Assembly (NCBI GenBank): GCA_005877675.1
Contig: VBNZ01000071.1
Location: 1 to 6,299, forward strand
Direction: 5' to 3'
Length of the DNA: 6,299 bases
Origin: Gammaproteobacteria bacterium
GTDB lineage: Bacteria; Pseudomonadota; Gammaproteobacteria; Xanthomonadales; Rhodanobacteraceae
Below the pieces are notes generated by a model. That model saw only the letters and a program-made list of their open reading frames with translations. It did not search any database and was not told where the DNA came from. Of this stretch, positions 5,256 through 6,299 are shown in pieces. The stretch's first letter is position 1. Each line of letters begins with the position of its first letter. Position numbers and translations under genes: made by a program.

Positions 5256-6299
5256 CTATTTGCTCGTCTTCGGTGCGGCCTTGAGCCCACGTTCGATCAG
5301 TAGCGGTTCGACGCTCGGATCGCGCCCGCGGAACGCGCGGTACATTGCGTCCATCTCCAGCGTGCCGCCGCGCGAGAGGATCATATCGCGATAGCGCTGG
5401 CCGTTTTCACGCGTCATGCCGCCGTGTTCCTTGAACCAGTAAAATGCATCGTCGCGCAGCACCGCGGTCCACAGATAGGCATAGTAGCCGGCGGCGTATG
5501 CGCTGCCCCAGATATGCGCGAAATAGCTAGTGCGATAGCGTGGAGGCACGAGCGCGTAGTCGACGCGGTAGCGATGCAAGGCATCGGCCTCGAACTGGTC
5601 CACGTCCGCGATGCGTGCATCGGTGGCGAGCGTGTGCCAGGCCATGTCGAGTAACGAGGCGCCGAGTTGCTCGGTGGTCGCGAAGCCCTGGCCGAAGGTG
5701 CCGGCTTTATTGATTTTCGCGACGAGCTCGGTCGGCATCGGTGCGCCGGTCTGATAGTGCTTGGCGTAGTTCGCAAACACGCTCGGCTCATCCGCCCAGT
5801 GACGAAGTCGCGCGGCACGCCGTTGCTCGTCGGGTATCGCACCGTCGAGAACATCGCGTGCAGCGCGTGGCCGAACTCGTGGAACATCGTGATCACATCG
5901 TCGTGACTGATCAGTGCGGGTTGGCCCGGCGCGGGCTTGGTGAAGTTGCACACGTTGTACACGGCGGGGCGCGTGCCGAGCAGTCTGGACTGGCTGACGA
6001 AGGTGCTGTTCCATGCGCCGCCGGATTTATTGTCGCGCTTGAAATAATCGGCATAGAACAGCGCAAGCGCTTTACCGTCGGCGTCGAATACCTCGAACGT
6101 GCGCACGTCGGCCTGGTACACCGGGATGTCGTGACGCTCCTTGAAGGTGATGCCGTAGAGCTTGTTTGCGGCGAAGAACACGCCATCCTGCAGCACGCGG
6201 TCGAGCAGGAAATATTGCTTGACCTCGGATTCGTCGAGTGCGTACTCGGCCTGCTTGACGCGCTCGGAATAGAACTGCCAATCCCACGGCGCGAGTTTG
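5256..6299 (-). pseudogene. dcp: Peptidyl-dipeptidase Dcp (M3 zinc metallopeptidase), frameshifted and cut by window edge
   Basis: Dcp enzymes remove C-terminal dipeptides from peptides using a zinc ion held by H-E-x-x-H plus a downstream glutamate. The window holds the C-terminal half, about 347 residues in two frames; full family members have about 680-720. The first frame enters at the right edge as K-L-A-P-W-D-W and contains I-P-V-Y-Q-A-D-V-R, F-Y-A-D-Y-F-K-R-D-N-K, N-F-T-K-P, and the zinc motif H-E-F-G-H at 5867-5881. It reaches V-P-R-D-F-V, then loses homology at about 5801. The second frame resumes at once with H-W-A-D-E-P, F-A-N-Y-A-K-H-Y-Q-T-G, L-L-D-M-A-W-H, Y-F-A-H-I-W-G-S-A-Y-A-A-G-Y-Y-A-Y-L-W, and the usual Dcp end before the TAG at 5256-5258. 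The family reads D-F-V-E-x-P-S-Q-x-N-E-H-W here, so about 25 bases are missing, including the zinc-ligand glutamate. Both flanks lack other stops, so the damage is recent or an assembly error. If the reading is right, the product would be truncated soon after H-E-F-G-H and inactive. Confidence 0.88.

Noticed and set aside
5799..5803. Programmed ribosomal frameshift in dcp
   Set aside because: There is no slippery heptamer, and whole conserved codons are missing as well, so a shift alone could not restore the protein.

Overview
The window looks like a GC-rich gammaproteobacterial chromosome, most plausibly of the Lysobacterales/Xanthomonadales (a Rhodanobacteraceae-like genome is my guess). 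The reasons are the combination of an EngB GTPase, a plant/proteobacterial-type GshA and a Dcp-type M3 peptidase, all with strongly G/C-ending codons, next to secreted DUF11 proteins with IPTL-CTERM-like tails. The assignment rests on remembered family resemblance, not on a search.

Layout. Positions 1-453 (+) hold the C-terminal three quarters of the ribosome-biogenesis GTPase EngB, cut by the left edge. A 94-base gap with two palindromic elements leads into gshA at 548-1912 (+), a complete glutamate-cysteine ligase. A nested hairpin directly after the gshA stop separates it from a convergent small secreted protein at 1969-2556 (-). About 380 bases without a convincing gene follow, closed by a strong bidirectional terminator at 2935-2966. 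Next comes a 708-residue secreted protein with five DUF11 repeats at 2988-5114 (-). The right end, 5256-6299 (-), is the C-terminal half of a peptidyl-dipeptidase Dcp gene, cut by the right edge and broken by a frameshift.

How the parts relate. EngB, GshA and Dcp are housekeeping cytosolic proteins with no obvious joint pathway. The two genes between gshA and dcp form a surface or extracellular pair. Both encode a signal peptide, a beta-rich, Ser/Thr/Ala-rich exported region with cysteines, and a C-terminal Val-Pro-Ala motif followed by a hydrophobic stretch and a basic tail. That tail resembles the IPTL-CTERM sorting signal associated with exosortase XrtH. They probably form an accessory, surface-associated insertion between conserved genes, each with its own transcription unit.

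The most notable anomaly is in dcp. The reading frame breaks exactly where the conserved D-F-V-E-x-P-S-Q segment should be. About 25 bases appear to be missing, taking away the glutamate that is the third zinc ligand of M3 peptidases, while the sequence on both sides remains intact. This is either a recent inactivating deletion or an assembly error. I found no RNA genes, CRISPR array, insertion sequence or clear new multi-gene system.
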